A DNA stretch of 64,000 nucleotides from Lachnospiraceae bacterium A2 (GTDB lineage Bacteria > Bacillota > Clostridia > Lachnospirales > Lachnospiraceae). The stretch spans positions 2,620,805-2,684,804 of the forward strand of contig KE159636.1 of assembly GCA_000403315.2 (NCBI GenBank), in the 5' to 3' direction. Of the stretch, positions 42,782 to 54,663 are shown one piece after another. The notes below the pieces were generated by a model that was not told the DNA's origin, made no database searches, and saw only the letters and a list, made by a program, of their open reading frames with translations. The translations under genes were made by a program, and so were the position numbers. Numbering within the stretch: the first letter of the stretch is position 1; the number at the start of each line of letters is the position of its first letter.

Positions 42782-43264
42782 TTATTTTCGGCTAAATTTT
42801 GCATAAATTCTATCAATTAGCTGCTCTGGCACAAAATGGGAAATATCCCCTCCATAAGAAGCAACCTCTTTGACAATCGTTGAGCTTAAATAGGCATATT
42901 CCAAACTGGTGGTTAAAAATACGGTGTCTACCCTGTCATCCACAATCCGGTTTGTCTGGGCAATCTGGAGTTCGTACTCAAAATCCGTTACAGCCCGGAG
43001 CCCCCGCACAATGATGGAGGCGTCCACCTTCCGCGCATAGTCAATCAAAAGCCCGTGGAAGGATGTAATCTTAATATTTGGGACATGGCCTGTTATCTCT
43101 CTTAACATACTAACACGTTCCTCAACAGAAAACAACGGATTTTTTGCACTATTAACCAAAATTGCCACAACCAGCTCGTCCACAATCTTAGCAGAACGCT
43201 CAATCATATCGATGTGCCCAAAGGTCACCGGGTCAAAACTCCCCGGATAAATTGCTCTTTTCAT
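42782..43264 (-). CDS. coaD: Phosphopantetheine adenylyltransferase
   Basis: Penultimate step of coenzyme A synthesis. About 160 aa from ATG 43264 ([25 protein letters not shown]), which has GGGGGGAA upstream; the M at 43282 is only frame extension. Seen: [35 protein letters not shown] and [20 protein letters not shown]. The start overlaps the rsmD stop (ATGA). Confidence 0.96.
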   Translation of the reverse strand: MKRAIYPGSFDPVTFGHIDMIERSAKIVDELVVAILVNSAKNPLFSVEERVSMLREITGHVPNIKITSFHGLLIDYARKVDASIIVRGLRAVTDFEYELQIAQTNRIVDDRVDTVFLTTSLEYAYLSSTIVKEVASYGGDISHFVPEQLIDRIYAKFSRK

Positions 43265-43836
43265 CTGTTCCCCCCGCTGCATTGCCGTTCCAAATGCAGA
43301 AAAACATGTTTATTGGTTTTATAAATTTTTTCCCTTGTAATCTGGTATCCCAACCCTTCTGCGTAGGAAAAATCCGTATCCAGCGGCGACTCTGCCACAA
43401 TTTCCGTATCCTCCCCAACCAAAGAAGATACGGACAGCGCTTCCAGTATTCCCTGTTCCAGCCCTTTGTGGTAAGGAGGGTCCATAAATATAACGTCAAA
43501 AGGCTCCTGCCCTTCCATCCTCCGGACCGCTAACGCCGCATCCATTACAAGGAGGGTACAGGAATCCCCAAGCTTTGTAAAAGATATGTTCCCTTCTATG
43601 CAGGCGGCTGCCTTCCTGCTGTTTTCCACTAATACCACATCCTTTGCCCCACGGCTGGCAGCTTCCAGCCCCATCTGCCCGCTGCCGGCAAACAGGTCTA
43701 AGAACCTGCATCCCGGCAGGCTTGGGCTTAGTATATTAAAAAGTGTTTCCTTAATCCGGTCCGACGTTGGCCGGGTGTCCCTGCCCTCCACTGTTTTTAA
43801 CGGAAGGCGCCTTGCGCTTCCTGCAATAATCCTCAT
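43261..43836 (-). CDS. rsmD: 16S rRNA (guanine(966)-N2)-methyltransferase
   Basis: SAM-dependent methyltransferase of 191 aa. Seen: N-terminal [36 protein letters not shown], the SAM-binding [20 protein letters not shown] and the catalytic DPPY in [12 protein letters not shown]. Next to coaD as usual in Firmicutes. Modifies a base of 16S rRNA in the 30S subunit. Confidence 0.95.
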   Translation of the reverse strand: MRIIAGSARRLPLKTVEGRDTRPTSDRIKETLFNILSPSLPGCRFLDLFAGSGQMGLEAASRGAKDVVLVENSRKAAACIEGNISFTKLGDSCTLLVMDAALAVRRMEGQEPFDVIFMDPPYHKGLEQGILEALSVSSLVGEDTEIVAESPLDTDFSYAEGLGYQITREKIYKTNKHVFLHLERQCSGGNR

Positions 43837-43907
43837 CCCATCACCTCATCCATCTGTCATATGGAACCCTTATCTTTTGCCGTATTCCGGGATCCCACTG
43901 GAAATCC

Positions 43908-45152
43908 CTATCCTGCCGTTTCATCCAAAATCACTTTCCGCAGGAAGGTCAGCGCGCTTGCCACAGAATATTCCCTGATTTTGCTGCGGCTCCCGCTGTA
44001 AAGCTTTTTCTCGGTAAACACCCTGCCCCGGCAGTAACAGCCTATATACACAAGGCCTACCGGCTTTTCCTGGGTGCCGCCCTCCGGGCCTGCAATCCCG
44101 GTAACAGATACGCACAGGTCTGCCCCGGCTGCTTTCGCCCCTCCCTCTGCCATTTCTGCCGCCGTCTGGGGGCTGACTGCCCCATAGGCTTCCAGGGTAG
44201 CATGGGAAACGCCTAAAAGCTTCTCTTTCGCTTCGTTGGAATACGTAATATAGCCTTCCTTAAAATTCCCAGAAATCCCCGGCACATTTACCAGCCGCCC
44301 CGCCAGCAGCCCCCCGGTACAGGATTCTGCCGTAGTGATGGTAAGTCCATGGCTTTCCAGAAGCTTTGCCACCGCTTCTTCCAGCGTAACGTCCGGGTCG
44401 TCGGTGTACACGCAGTCCCCAAACCGGCGGTATAATTCTTCCTCCACCGGCGCAATCATGGAACCGGCCGTTTCTTCATCCGCTGCCTTTGCCGTAATCC
44501 GCAGGTGGACTTCCCCTGTCTTGGCATAGGGGGCAACCGTAGGGTTCCTTTCCGCCAGCAAATCCAGAATTGCCGTTTCTGCCGCGCTCTCCCCAATCCC
44601 GCACAGCTTCACCATCTTAGAGCAGATAACTTCCGGCTGCCGGCTGCGCAGATAAGGGTACACCTGTTCCTGGAACATGGGCACCAGCTCGTTTGGCGGC
44701 CCCGGCAGGAGGATCATGCAGGTGCCCTTTTCCTCTATAATAATCCCTGGCGCAGTGCCGTTGGCATTATAGAGCACCTTGCAGCCTTCCGGGACTAACG
44801 CCTGCTTCCAGTTGTTGTCCGTAATGGTATGCCCCAGCTTTTCCAGGCAGGCCTGGATTTCCTGCTTTGCCCGTTTATCCTCCACTAATTTCCTGCCCAT
44901 CACCTCTGCGGCAGTTTCTTTTGTCAGGTCATCCTGGGTAGGCCCAAGGCCCCCGGACAGGATAATCACGTCGGAACGCTCCCTGGCTGTGCAGAGGAGC
45001 CGTTCCAGCCGCCCCGCGTTATCACCCACTACGCTCTGGTAATACATGGACAGCCCCAGCATGGCGCACTGCTCCGAAATAAACGCCGCGTTGGTATTTA
45101 CGGTATTCCCCAGGAGCAGCTCTGTCCCTACACAAATCAATTCTACTGTCAT
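43908..45152 (-). CDS. cinA: Competence/damage-inducible protein CinA
   Basis: A 414-aa protein. The N-terminal MoaB-like domain has ELICVGTELLLGNTVNTNAAFISEQ and ILSGGLGPTQDDLTKE; the C-terminal nicotinamide-nucleotide amidase domain has TTAESCTGGLLAGRLVNVPGISGNF and CVSVTGIAGPEGGTQEKPVG. In Bacillus cinA is followed by recA, but recA is not present here. It lies downstream of pgsA. Confidence 0.95.
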   Translation of the reverse strand: MTVELICVGTELLLGNTVNTNAAFISEQCAMLGLSMYYQSVVGDNAGRLERLLCTARERSDVIILSGGLGPTQDDLTKETAAEVMGRKLVEDKRAKQEIQACLEKLGHTITDNNWKQALVPEGCKVLYNANGTAPGIIIEEKGTCMILLPGPPNELVPMFQEQVYPYLRSRQPEVICSKMVKLCGIGESAAETAILDLLAERNPTVAPYAKTGEVHLRITAKAADEETAGSMIAPVEEELYRRFGDCVYTDDPDVTLEEAVAKLLESHGLTITTAESCTGGLLAGRLVNVPGISGNFKEGYITYSNEAKEKLLGVSHATLEAYGAVSPQTAAEMAEGGAKAAGADLCVSVTGIAGPEGGTQEKPVGLVYIGCYCRGRVFTEKKLYSGSRSKIREYSVASALTFLRKVILDETAG

Positions 45153-45211
45153 AAAAAACCATCCCTTCCGGTTATTGCCAAAATCTTATGGAACAGCATC
45201 CGGCTGCCAGA

Positions 45212-45754
45212 TTATTTTTGCTCTTTTAGCACATCTTTATTCTTGGCAATGTAATCAAACAAAGATATCAGCGTCAAAAGCAGGGCAATGTAGGTAATAA
45301 CGGTTGCGCAAATCTGGTACATTTCATTGTCAAAGTTCAGTATCAGCATGACAATCATAATCATCTGGAAGGTGGTCTTGAATTTCCCCCAGTAGCTGGC
45401 TGCAATCACAATCCCATTGTCGGAAGCCACAAGGCGGAACCCGCTGATAATAAATTCACGGCTGATGATGATAATGGAAATCCATGCGGCAAGGCTCCCC
45501 TGTGCAGTCAGGCAGATCAATGCGGATGATACCAGCAGTTTATCAGCTAGAGGGTCCATAAATTTCCCGAAATTTGTCACCAAATTATACCTTCTTGCAA
45601 TTTTCCCATCCAGCAGGTCCGTAAGGCTTGCAACCACAAACAGGACGACGGATGCGTACATCCCGGCGTCCCCAAGCCCTGGGACAAGCATGCAGGCAAC
45701 AAAGGGTATAATTAAAACCATCCTTAATATCGTAAGTTTGTTTGGTAAATTCAT
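45212..45754 (-). CDS. pgsA: CDP-diacylglycerol-glycerol-3-phosphate phosphatidyltransferase
   Basis: Membrane enzyme that makes phosphatidylglycerol phosphate. About 180 aa from ATG 45754 (MNLPNKLTILRM). The CDP-alcohol phosphotransferase motif DGxxARx8GxxxDxxxD is in LTDLLDGKIARRYNLVTNFGKFMDPLADKLLV. Several membrane helices. The M at 45781 in-frame has no ribosome site. Confidence 0.95.
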   Translation of the reverse strand: MNLPNKLTILRMVLIIPFVACMLVPGLGDAGMYASVVLFVVASLTDLLDGKIARRYNLVTNFGKFMDPLADKLLVSSALICLTAQGSLAAWISIIIISREFIISGFRLVASDNGIVIAASYWGKFKTTFQMIMIVMLILNFDNEMYQICATVITYIALLLTLISLFDYIAKNKDVLKEQK

Positions 45755-45813
45755 GATAATCACCCATTCCTTTCGTTTCACTCAGGTGCAGGAAGCAATT
45801 TACATCGGATTGT

Positions 45814-47139
45814 TTATAAAACCGCTTCTCCAATTAAATCATATTCATATGCCCCAGTTACTTTTACTTTGACAAAATCCCCCGTCATCAGGTTTTCTTC
45901 TGTGTCTATGAAAATGTACCCATCAATTTCCGGCGCATCCCGGTAGGTCCTGCCTACATAAGCATGGCCGTTGTCCACTTTCCCCTCTACCATGGCCCAC
46001 AGCTCCCGCCCTTTCATTTCCTCATTTTTATCAAAAATGATTTCCGCCTGCAGCTCCATGGCTTCTTCCTGCCACACCGATTTCTGGTACTCCCCTACCT
46101 GCCCGCTGAATTCTGCCGCCGGGGTGCCTTCCTCCTGGGAATAGGTAAATGCCCCAAGCCGGTCAAACTCCATTTCATTGAGGAAATACATCAGCTCCTC
46201 GTGCATTTCCTGGGTTTCCCCCGGAAAGCCGCAGATTAAGGTGGTGCGCAGCGTCACGTCTGGCAGTTCCTTCCGCAGGTAAGCCAGCTTTTCTGACAGC
46301 TCCTCCTTGGTAGTGCGCCGCCCCATCTTTTTCAGCAGCGCATTGCTGACATGCTGGATGGGGATGTCAAGGTAGTGGCAGACTTTCTTGTTCCGCTTGA
46401 TGGATGCTACCAGTTCTTCATAAATTTCTTCTGGGTAACAGTACATAATGCGTATCCACTGGATGCCCTGGATTTTCTCCAATTCATCCAGAAGGCGGTG
46501 CAGGGACTTCTCCCCGTATAAATCAACGCCGTACAGGGTGGTTTCCTGCGCCACCAGAATCAGTTCCTTTACACCAAGGCCGGCAAGTTCCCTTGCCTGC
46601 GCAAGAAGCTGTTCCATAGGCACGCTGCGGTACCTGCCCCGGATTTTTGGGATAATGCAGTAGGTGCAGTTCTTGTTGCAGCCCTCTGCAATTTTCAGGT
46701 GGGCGTAATGGCCCCCGGTAGTCAGGGAACGTTTTGCCGTAAGGCTTGGGAGGCCTTCTAAGGGCCGGTAAAGCTGGTAACGGTTCCCCCTGGCAGCTTC
46801 CTCCAGCGCGGCCGCAATCTCCCCATAGGAATTGGAGCCTAAGACAGCGTCCACCTGGGGGATTTCCCGGATAATTTCCTCCCGGTAGCGTTCCGCTAAG
46901 CACCCCGTCACCACCAGGGCCTTTACGGTCCCAGCGTCTTTATACTCTGCCATTTCTAAAATGGTGTCCACGCTTTCTTCCTTGGCGTCGTTGATAAAGC
47001 AGCAGCTATTGATGACAATGGCTTCCGCCTCCGCTTCTTCATTGGTAAACGTATGCCCCGCATCCTTTAAGATCCCTATCATATATTCCGTATCCACAAG
47101 GTTTTTGTCACACCCTAAGGAAACAAATAATACCTTCAT
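45814..47139 (-). CDS. rimO: Ribosomal protein S12 methylthiotransferase RimO
   Basis: Radical SAM enzyme that adds SCH3 to an aspartate of S12. 441 aa from ATG 47139 (AGGAG upstream). The N-terminal UPF0004 cysteines are in VSLGCDKNLVDTE, INSCCFINDAKEES and VTGCLAERY; the radical SAM cluster in EGCNKNCTYCIIPKIRG; a TRAM domain closes the protein. The CDKNLVDTE form is typical of RimO and not MiaB. Confidence 0.96.
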   Translation of the reverse strand: MKVLFVSLGCDKNLVDTEYMIGILKDAGHTFTNEEAEAEAIVINSCCFINDAKEESVDTILEMAEYKDAGTVKALVVTGCLAERYREEIIREIPQVDAVLGSNSYGEIAAALEEAARGNRYQLYRPLEGLPSLTAKRSLTTGGHYAHLKIAEGCNKNCTYCIIPKIRGRYRSVPMEQLLAQARELAGLGVKELILVAQETTLYGVDLYGEKSLHRLLDELEKIQGIQWIRIMYCYPEEIYEELVASIKRNKKVCHYLDIPIQHVSNALLKKMGRRTTKEELSEKLAYLRKELPDVTLRTTLICGFPGETQEMHEELMYFLNEMEFDRLGAFTYSQEEGTPAAEFSGQVGEYQKSVWQEEAMELQAEIIFDKNEEMKGRELWAMVEGKVDNGHAYVGRTYRDAPEIDGYIFIDTEENLMTGDFVKVKVTGAYEYDLIGEAVL

Positions 47140-47205
47140 AAATTCTCCTATGCAATCAAAGATTACCACACTGCCTTACATGGTCGCAAAACAGTGTGGT
47201 AAGTT

Positions 47206-47556
47206 TTATTCTGGGTCGCTTTCAGTTTCTGTCCCCGGCTCTGTTTCCATTTCCATTTCTATTTCCATATCTGCCATTCCGGCTTCTTCCGGGCTTTCGC
47301 CCAGTCCATCTTCGGCGGCTTCTTCCTCGCCTACGATTTTTACCCTGCTGCTGTACAGCTCCTCCACCGCAATGGAAAAGGGCTTTTTATTCGAAGCGTT
47401 GTCAATCAGGGGTTCCTCTCCCCCAATAATCTGCCTTGCACGTTTGGCGGTTGCAAGCACGATGGAGTAACGGCTGTTTACCACCGGTTCTTCCCCGATT
47501 TCAACATTGCTGTTTACTACCTTCATTAAGTCTGTGTAAGACGGATGCAGCATCAT
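47206..47556 (-). CDS. rpoZ: RNA polymerase subunit omega with acidic tail
   Basis: About 116 aa from ATG 47556 (AAGGAG upstream). The omega core covers residues about 1-70 (LHPSYTDLMKVVNSNVEIGEEPVVNSRYSIVLATAKRA is the conserved opening and KKPFSIAVEELYSSRVKI the end). A C-terminal tail of about 45 residues is strongly acidic, built from Glu/Met and Glu/Thr repeats, longer than usual. It sits between gmk and rimO. Confidence 0.9.
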   Translation of the reverse strand: MMLHPSYTDLMKVVNSNVEIGEEPVVNSRYSIVLATAKRARQIIGGEEPLIDNASNKKPFSIAVEELYSSRVKIVGEEEAAEDGLGESPEEAGMADMEIEMEMETEPGTETESDPE

Positions 47557-47560
47557 AATA

Positions 47561-48199
47561 TCATTCTCCTTTCGCAAAGCCTTTTAGCTCTGCCCTGATT
47601 TTTTCAATTAATGCATGGTTCCTTGCCACGCGGGCATGTTCACTCTGTATAATGGCATGTACGTTCCCCACACATTTCTCCAAATCATCGTTTACGATAA
47701 GGTAATCATAGCTTTCCACCCCCTGGGCCTCCTGCCATGCCCTGCTTAAGCGGGATTCCACCACTTCCTGCGTTTCCGTGCCCCTGCCCGAAAGCCGTTT
47801 TGCCAGTTCCGCTGCGCTTGGCGGCGTCACGAAAAGGAGAAGGGTGTCCGGGTAAGCTTCCTTTATTTTAAGGGCTCCCTGGATTTCTATTTCAAGGATG
47901 ACGTCCTTCCCGGCTTCTAACTGCTCCAGCACATAGCCCTTGGGGGTCCCATAGTAATGGCTGACGTACTGGGCGTATTCCAGCAGCGCATGGTCCTTTG
48001 CCATGGCCTTAAATTCTTCTTCCGTAACGAAAAAATATTCCTTCCCATGGATTTCCCCGGGCCTTGGGCTCCTGGTGGTAGCTGAAATGCTTAATGCGTA
48101 AGTATCTGGGTAATCCTTAAGGAGCCGTTCCATAATGGTGCCTTTCCCTGCGCCGGAAAACCCGGATACTACAATTAAAATACCTTTTTTCTTATTCAT
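47561..48199 (-). CDS. gmk: Guanylate kinase
   Basis: A 212-aa enzyme that phosphorylates GMP. P-loop VSGFSGAGKGTIMERLL at about 11-27; GMP-binding SATTRSPRPGEIHGKEYFFV; lid SRLSRAWQEAQGVESYDYLIVNDDLE. Between yicC and rpoZ, the usual order yicC-(remA)-gmk-rpoZ but with remA missing here. Confidence 0.96.
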   Translation of the reverse strand: MNKKKGILIVVSGFSGAGKGTIMERLLKDYPDTYALSISATTRSPRPGEIHGKEYFFVTEEEFKAMAKDHALLEYAQYVSHYYGTPKGYVLEQLEAGKDVILEIEIQGALKIKEAYPDTLLLFVTPPSAAELAKRLSGRGTETQEVVESRLSRAWQEAQGVESYDYLIVNDDLEKCVGNVHAIIQSEHARVARNHALIEKIRAELKGFAKGE

Positions 48200-48210
48200 T
48201 GTGCCTGTCC

Positions 48211-49089
48211 CTATTCTATGTTCTGAATCTGCTCCCGTACTTTCTCAATATCGGTCTTTAAATTAATGGCAATGTCAGAAACAGCCAAATCATTGGCTTT
48301 GGAAAGGATGGTGTTTGCCTCCCGGTTCATCTCCTGGGCGATAAAGTCTAATTTCCTCCCCACGCTCCCGCCTTCCAGAATGGTTTCCCTGGTACTGCTG
48401 ATATGGCTCTTAAGGCGGACCGTTTCCTCGTCTGTGCAGATCCTGTCTGCAAACACAGTGGTTTCCATGGCAATCCGGCTGTCGTCAATCTGGGCGTCTG
48501 CCAGAAGCTCCTTCACTTTGTCCGTCAGCTTCTGCCGGTATTCCTCCCAAATTTCTGGGGAACGTTTTTCAATCTGCTCCACATAACCTGCCATCATCTC
48601 CAGTTTTCCCAGCAAATCCTGCCGGAGCTGTTCCCCTTCCCTGGCCCGGGCTTCCACAAATTTCTCCGCGGCCCCAGCCACTGCCTGTTCTAACAGTTTC
48701 CACAGTTCTTCCTCATCCTCAGCCTGGGCCTCCATGGTAAGGACTTCCGGGTATTCGGCCAGCCCTTTGGCGCTAAGCCCGCAGGGCAGGGAAAATTCCT
48801 CTGCCATCTGGCGGATATACCTGACGTATTCGGCTGCCAGGCCCTGGTTGTATTTTAGGATAATCTGGTTCTCTGAACAATTCTCATATGTGACGTAAAC
48901 ATCCACCTTCCCCCGCTGGATATAATTTTTCAGGAGATTGCGGATATTGTTCTCAAAAAAATTCAGTTTCTTTGGCATCTTGACGGTAAGGTCCAGATAC
49001 CGGTGGTTTACCGACTTGATTTCTACCGTAACCTTGTGGTTCCCTTCTGCCAGTTCGCAGCGTCCAAAGCCGGTCATGCTTTTCATCAT
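48211..49089 (-). CDS. yicC: YicC family endoribonuclease
   Basis: A 292-aa protein of the YicC/YloC family. N-terminal KSMTGFGRCELAEGNHKVTVEIKSVNHRYLDL and C-terminal RKLDFIAQEMNREANTILSKANDLAVSDIAINLKTDIEKVREQIQNIE are diagnostic. RBS AGGAGG; ATG 49089 or 49086. It heads the operon running to gmk and beyond, behind a consensus promoter that overlaps a palindrome. Confidence 0.93.
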   Translation of the reverse strand: MMKSMTGFGRCELAEGNHKVTVEIKSVNHRYLDLTVKMPKKLNFFENNIRNLLKNYIQRGKVDVYVTYENCSENQIILKYNQGLAAEYVRYIRQMAEEFSLPCGLSAKGLAEYPEVLTMEAQAEDEEELWKLLEQAVAGAAEKFVEARAREGEQLRQDLLGKLEMMAGYVEQIEKRSPEIWEEYRQKLTDKVKELLADAQIDDSRIAMETTVFADRICTDEETVRLKSHISSTRETILEGGSVGRKLDFIAQEMNREANTILSKANDLAVSDIAINLKTDIEKVREQIQNIE

Positions 49090-49118
49090 AAGAACCTCCT
49101 GTATGCATAGATAGCTGT

Positions 49119-49147
49119 ATTATAAAGCAATTCCCAGAATTAGTCAA
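49119..49147 (-). promoter_or_regulatory. Promoter of the yicC-gmk-rpoZ operon
   Basis: On the minus strand TTGACT (49147-49142), 17-bp spacer, TATAAT (49124-49119), 30 bp before yicC. Confidence 0.85.
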
Positions 49148-49152
49148 TTCTG
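49135..49152. promoter_or_regulatory. Palindrome over the yicC -35 box
   Basis: CAGAATT (49135-49141), AGTC, AATTCTG (49146-49152): perfect 7-bp arms around the -35 box. A repressor operator is possible; carB ends about 80 bp away, and a terminator role is unlikely as no T-run follows on the minus strand. Confidence 0.5.
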
Positions 49153-49230
49153 AAATATTTTTTAAATTTCCAGGACGTATTTGGAAATCGTACGAATGAA
49201 TGTCCAAACACGCCCAGGGGACTGCCCTGC

Positions 49231-52449
<3,219 letters not shown>

Positions 52450-52508
52450 TCTTGTTCCTCCTGTCTGTAATTACTGCTTTTGCGTTAGTGTTGTTTGCTC
52501 GATAGATT

Positions 52509-52537
52509 ATTATACAGGAAAATGGGCTTTGGGGCAA
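52509..52537 (-). promoter_or_regulatory. carB promoter
   Basis: On the minus strand TTGCCC (52537-52532), 17-bp spacer, TATAAT (52514-52509). Leader about 55 nt with no clear pyrimidine-type attenuator. Confidence 0.7.
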
Positions 52538-52548
52538 TGGAAAAATAG

Positions 52549-52629
52549 TTTGAGTTTCCTCATTTTTTATAACAGCCGATATGATAGTGCCAAAAGATCT
52601 TGCTGTCTTTGGCAGCATAAGCATCTTGA
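52549..52629 (+). repeat. Dispersed repeat family 1, copy C
   Basis: Core TTTGAGTTTCCTCATTTTTT, ATAACAGCCGATATGATAGT, then GCCAAAAGATC and the hairpin part TTGCTG-TCTTTGG-CAGCAT, ending CATCTTG. The arms of the hairpin match copy B while the loop differs. It lies between carB and the gntR gene. Confidence 0.8.
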
Positions 52630-52650
52630 CATTTCCCCAAAAACCCTTTA

Positions 52651-52679
52651 TTGTATTACTTAAATAGTACAGTTATACA
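52651..52679 (+). promoter_or_regulatory. Promoter of the GntR-ABC operon
   Basis: TTGTAT (52651-52656), 17-bp spacer, TATACA (52674-52679). Confidence 0.6.
52652..52671. promoter_or_regulatory. Putative GntR (YtrA-type) operator
   Basis: TGTATTACTTAAATAGTACA: a 20-bp near palindrome (8 of 10 pairs), covering the -35 box and spacer of the promoter of the regulator's own operon. This fits autorepression. Confidence 0.55.
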
Positions 52680-52700
52680 TAAGGGGAACGAGGTGATTGA

Positions 52701-53093
52701 ATGTCATGGGACTTAAATTCGGACCGGCCTATTTTTATCCAAATCATTGAAAAAATACAGATGGACATTATATCCGGACAATACTGCCCCGGGGACAAGC
52801 TGCCTTCTGTACGGGAACTGGCCGGGGAAGCGTCGGTGAATCCCAATACCATGCAGAAAGCCCTCTCAGAACTGGAACGGACTGGCCTTGTCTATTCCCA
52901 GCGGACCAGCGGGAGGTATATTACAGAGGATGCCGCCATGATAGGGAAGCTGAAAGAACAGCTTGCAGAAGGGATTATATCAGACTTTTTTTTAAATATG
53001 GAAAAACTTGGGTTCCAAAGGGAAGTTGCGTTTTCCCTTCTGGCAAAATCCATTGAAATAAAGGGAGGACAGGAAGATGATACTGGAATGTAA
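52701..53093 (+). CDS. GntR family regulator, YtrA subfamily
   Basis: A 130-aa regulator. The wHTH covers residues about 10-78 (YCPGDKLPSVRELAGEASVNPNTMQKALSELERTGLVYSQRTSGRYI); the short helical C-terminus without a ligand domain is typical of YtrA-type regulators. They usually repress a following ABC transporter, as is the case here, and overlap it (17 bp). RBS GAGGTG. Confidence 0.92.
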   Translation: MSWDLNSDRPIFIQIIEKIQMDIISGQYCPGDKLPSVRELAGEASVNPNTMQKALSELERTGLVYSQRTSGRYITEDAAMIGKLKEQLAEGIISDFFLNMEKLGFQREVAFSLLAKSIEIKGGQEDDTGM

Positions 53094-53769
53094 AGGACTT
53101 TCAAAAACGTACCAAGGGTTCCCAGCCCTTTCCGACGTCAGCTTCGGGATTGGGGGCGGGCATATCGTAGGGCTCCTTGGACCCAACGGAAGCGGGAAAA
53201 CAACGCTAATCAAACTGGTTGCGGGGCTCCTGTCCCCAAGCGCCGGGACAATTTCCATCCAGGGGAACCCTGTGGGGCCTGTGAGCAAAAGCCTTGTTTC
53301 TTACCTGCCAGACCACCCTTATCTGGACGGGCGGATGAAAGTACGGGACATGGTACGGCTTTTTCAGGACTTTTACAGGGATTTTGAGCCGGAACGGGCA
53401 TACGGCATGTTGGAAACGCTGGGCATAGACCCCCGCAGGAAATTAAAATCTTTTTCCAAAGGGACGAAGGAAAAAGTACAGCTTATTTTAGTGATGAGCC
53501 GCAGGGCAAAGCTTTACCTGCTGGACGAGCCAATCGCAGGGGTAGACCCGGCTGCCCGGGATTATATCCTGCAGGCCATCCTTTCCAATTATGCGGAGGA
53601 CGCGTCCGTTTTAATTTCCACCCACCTGATTTCAGATATCGAAAATATTCTGGATGAAGTCATTTTTATCCAACGGGGCCGGATACACACCCATGCCCCA
53701 GTAGACGGGCTCCGGCAGGAAAGCGGCAAGTCCGTGGATGCATTGTTCCGGGAGGTGTTCAGATGTTAG
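53077..53769 (+). CDS. ABC transporter ATP-binding protein (YtrB-like)
   Basis: A 230-aa ATPase. Walker A GPNGSGKT at residues 35-42; Q-loop region SYLPDHPYLD; signature SFSKGTKEKVQLILVMSR, in which SKGTKEK replaces LSGGQ as in YtrB; Walker B LYLLDEPIAGVDPAARD; switch His in ISTHLISDIENIL. It is coupled to the GntR gene before it and overlaps the permease by 7 bp. Substrate unknown; related modules respond to cell-wall antibiotics. Confidence 0.93.
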   Translation: MILECKGLSKTYQGFPALSDVSFGIGGGHIVGLLGPNGSGKTTLIKLVAGLLSPSAGTISIQGNPVGPVSKSLVSYLPDHPYLDGRMKVRDMVRLFQDFYRDFEPERAYGMLETLGIDPRRKLKSFSKGTKEKVQLILVMSRRAKLYLLDEPIAGVDPAARDYILQAILSNYAEDASVLISTHLISDIENILDEVIFIQRGRIHTHAPVDGLRQESGKSVDALFREVFRC

Positions 53770-54608
53770 GGAAATTAATTAAATTTGAATGGCGCGCCAC
53801 TTACAGGCTTATGGCTGCCTTGAACCTTGCCCTTGCCCTGCTTACGGTAGCTGGGTGCTGTATCCTCATTACGGACGTTTTTGGGCAGGAGGACATGTTC
53901 CCTGTGGCTGTCCTGCTCATGGCCCTGTATGCATTGTCACTTACAGCTTTTGGGCTTGCGACAATGCTTTATCTTTACGTCCGCTTTTACCGGAACCTGT
54001 TCGCCTCAGAGGGGTATTTTATGCATACCCTCCCTGTTACCCCCATGCAGCTCTTTCATTCCAAGCTGGCTGTGGGATATGTATGGATGGCGCTGAGCTC
54101 TGTCCTGGTTACCTTTTCCATTCTTGCGCTCCTTGCCGCCATATTTTTCCACTATGCCCAAATCCATGGGATAGAAGTCCTGTTCCAGTTCCTGTATGGC
54201 CCAGGCCTGCCTTCCTTAAGCAGCGGGAATCTTTTTGATCCCTTTTACGAAAAGTTTGGGTATACCGTAGGGCAGTTTTTTGCCAAGTTCCTGCTTCTGC
54301 ACCTTGCGTCCAGCTTCGCTTCCCTGCTGACTGGGTATGTCAGCATCCTGTTAGGGCAGCTTGTGGAAAAATATAAACGGGCGGCTTCTGTTGGGTTTTA
54401 CATTGTGATCTATGTGATCAACCAGGTTGTTTGCTCCATTTTGATGGTAATACCCACAGTGCAGAGGCTGTCTGGGGATTCTGATAAATCATTTTCCCAT
54501 TATTTTATGGAAATCATGGATTATGGGACCGTCAGCCAGTTCATTATGGGGGCGTTATTTTATGGGGCAGCCGTATTCCTGATGCGGCGCAGGGTGAACC
54601 TTGATTAG
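53763..54608 (+). CDS. ABC transporter permease-type membrane protein
   Basis: A 281-aa protein with about six membrane segments (for example LALALLTVAGCCILI, LMALYALSLTAFGLATMLYLYVRF, LLHLASSFASLLTGYVSILLG). No substrate-binding motif is recognised. It overlaps the ATPase gene and should be its membrane partner. The start has AGGTG from the ATPase 3' end. Confidence 0.85.
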   Translation: MLGKLIKFEWRATYRLMAALNLALALLTVAGCCILITDVFGQEDMFPVAVLLMALYALSLTAFGLATMLYLYVRFYRNLFASEGYFMHTLPVTPMQLFHSKLAVGYVWMALSSVLVTFSILALLAAIFFHYAQIHGIEVLFQFLYGPGLPSLSSGNLFDPFYEKFGYTVGQFFAKFLLLHLASSFASLLTGYVSILLGQLVEKYKRAASVGFYIVIYVINQVVCSILMVIPTVQRLSGDSDKSFSHYFMEIMDYGTVSQFIMGALFYGAAVFLMRRRVNLD

Positions 54609-54609
54609 C

Positions 54610-54640
54610 GGCGGGCGCCGCCCCGTCCCTCCGGGGATAT
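54610..54640 (+). terminator. Possible terminator after the ABC permease
   Basis: Just after the permease stop: GGCGGGCGCCGCC and then CCCCG-TCCCT-CCGGGG form GC-rich hairpins; the nearest T-run is about 20 bp further on. Weak as a terminator. Confidence 0.4.
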
Positions 54641-54663
54641 TGGGGATGTACGCTTTTTGCCAA

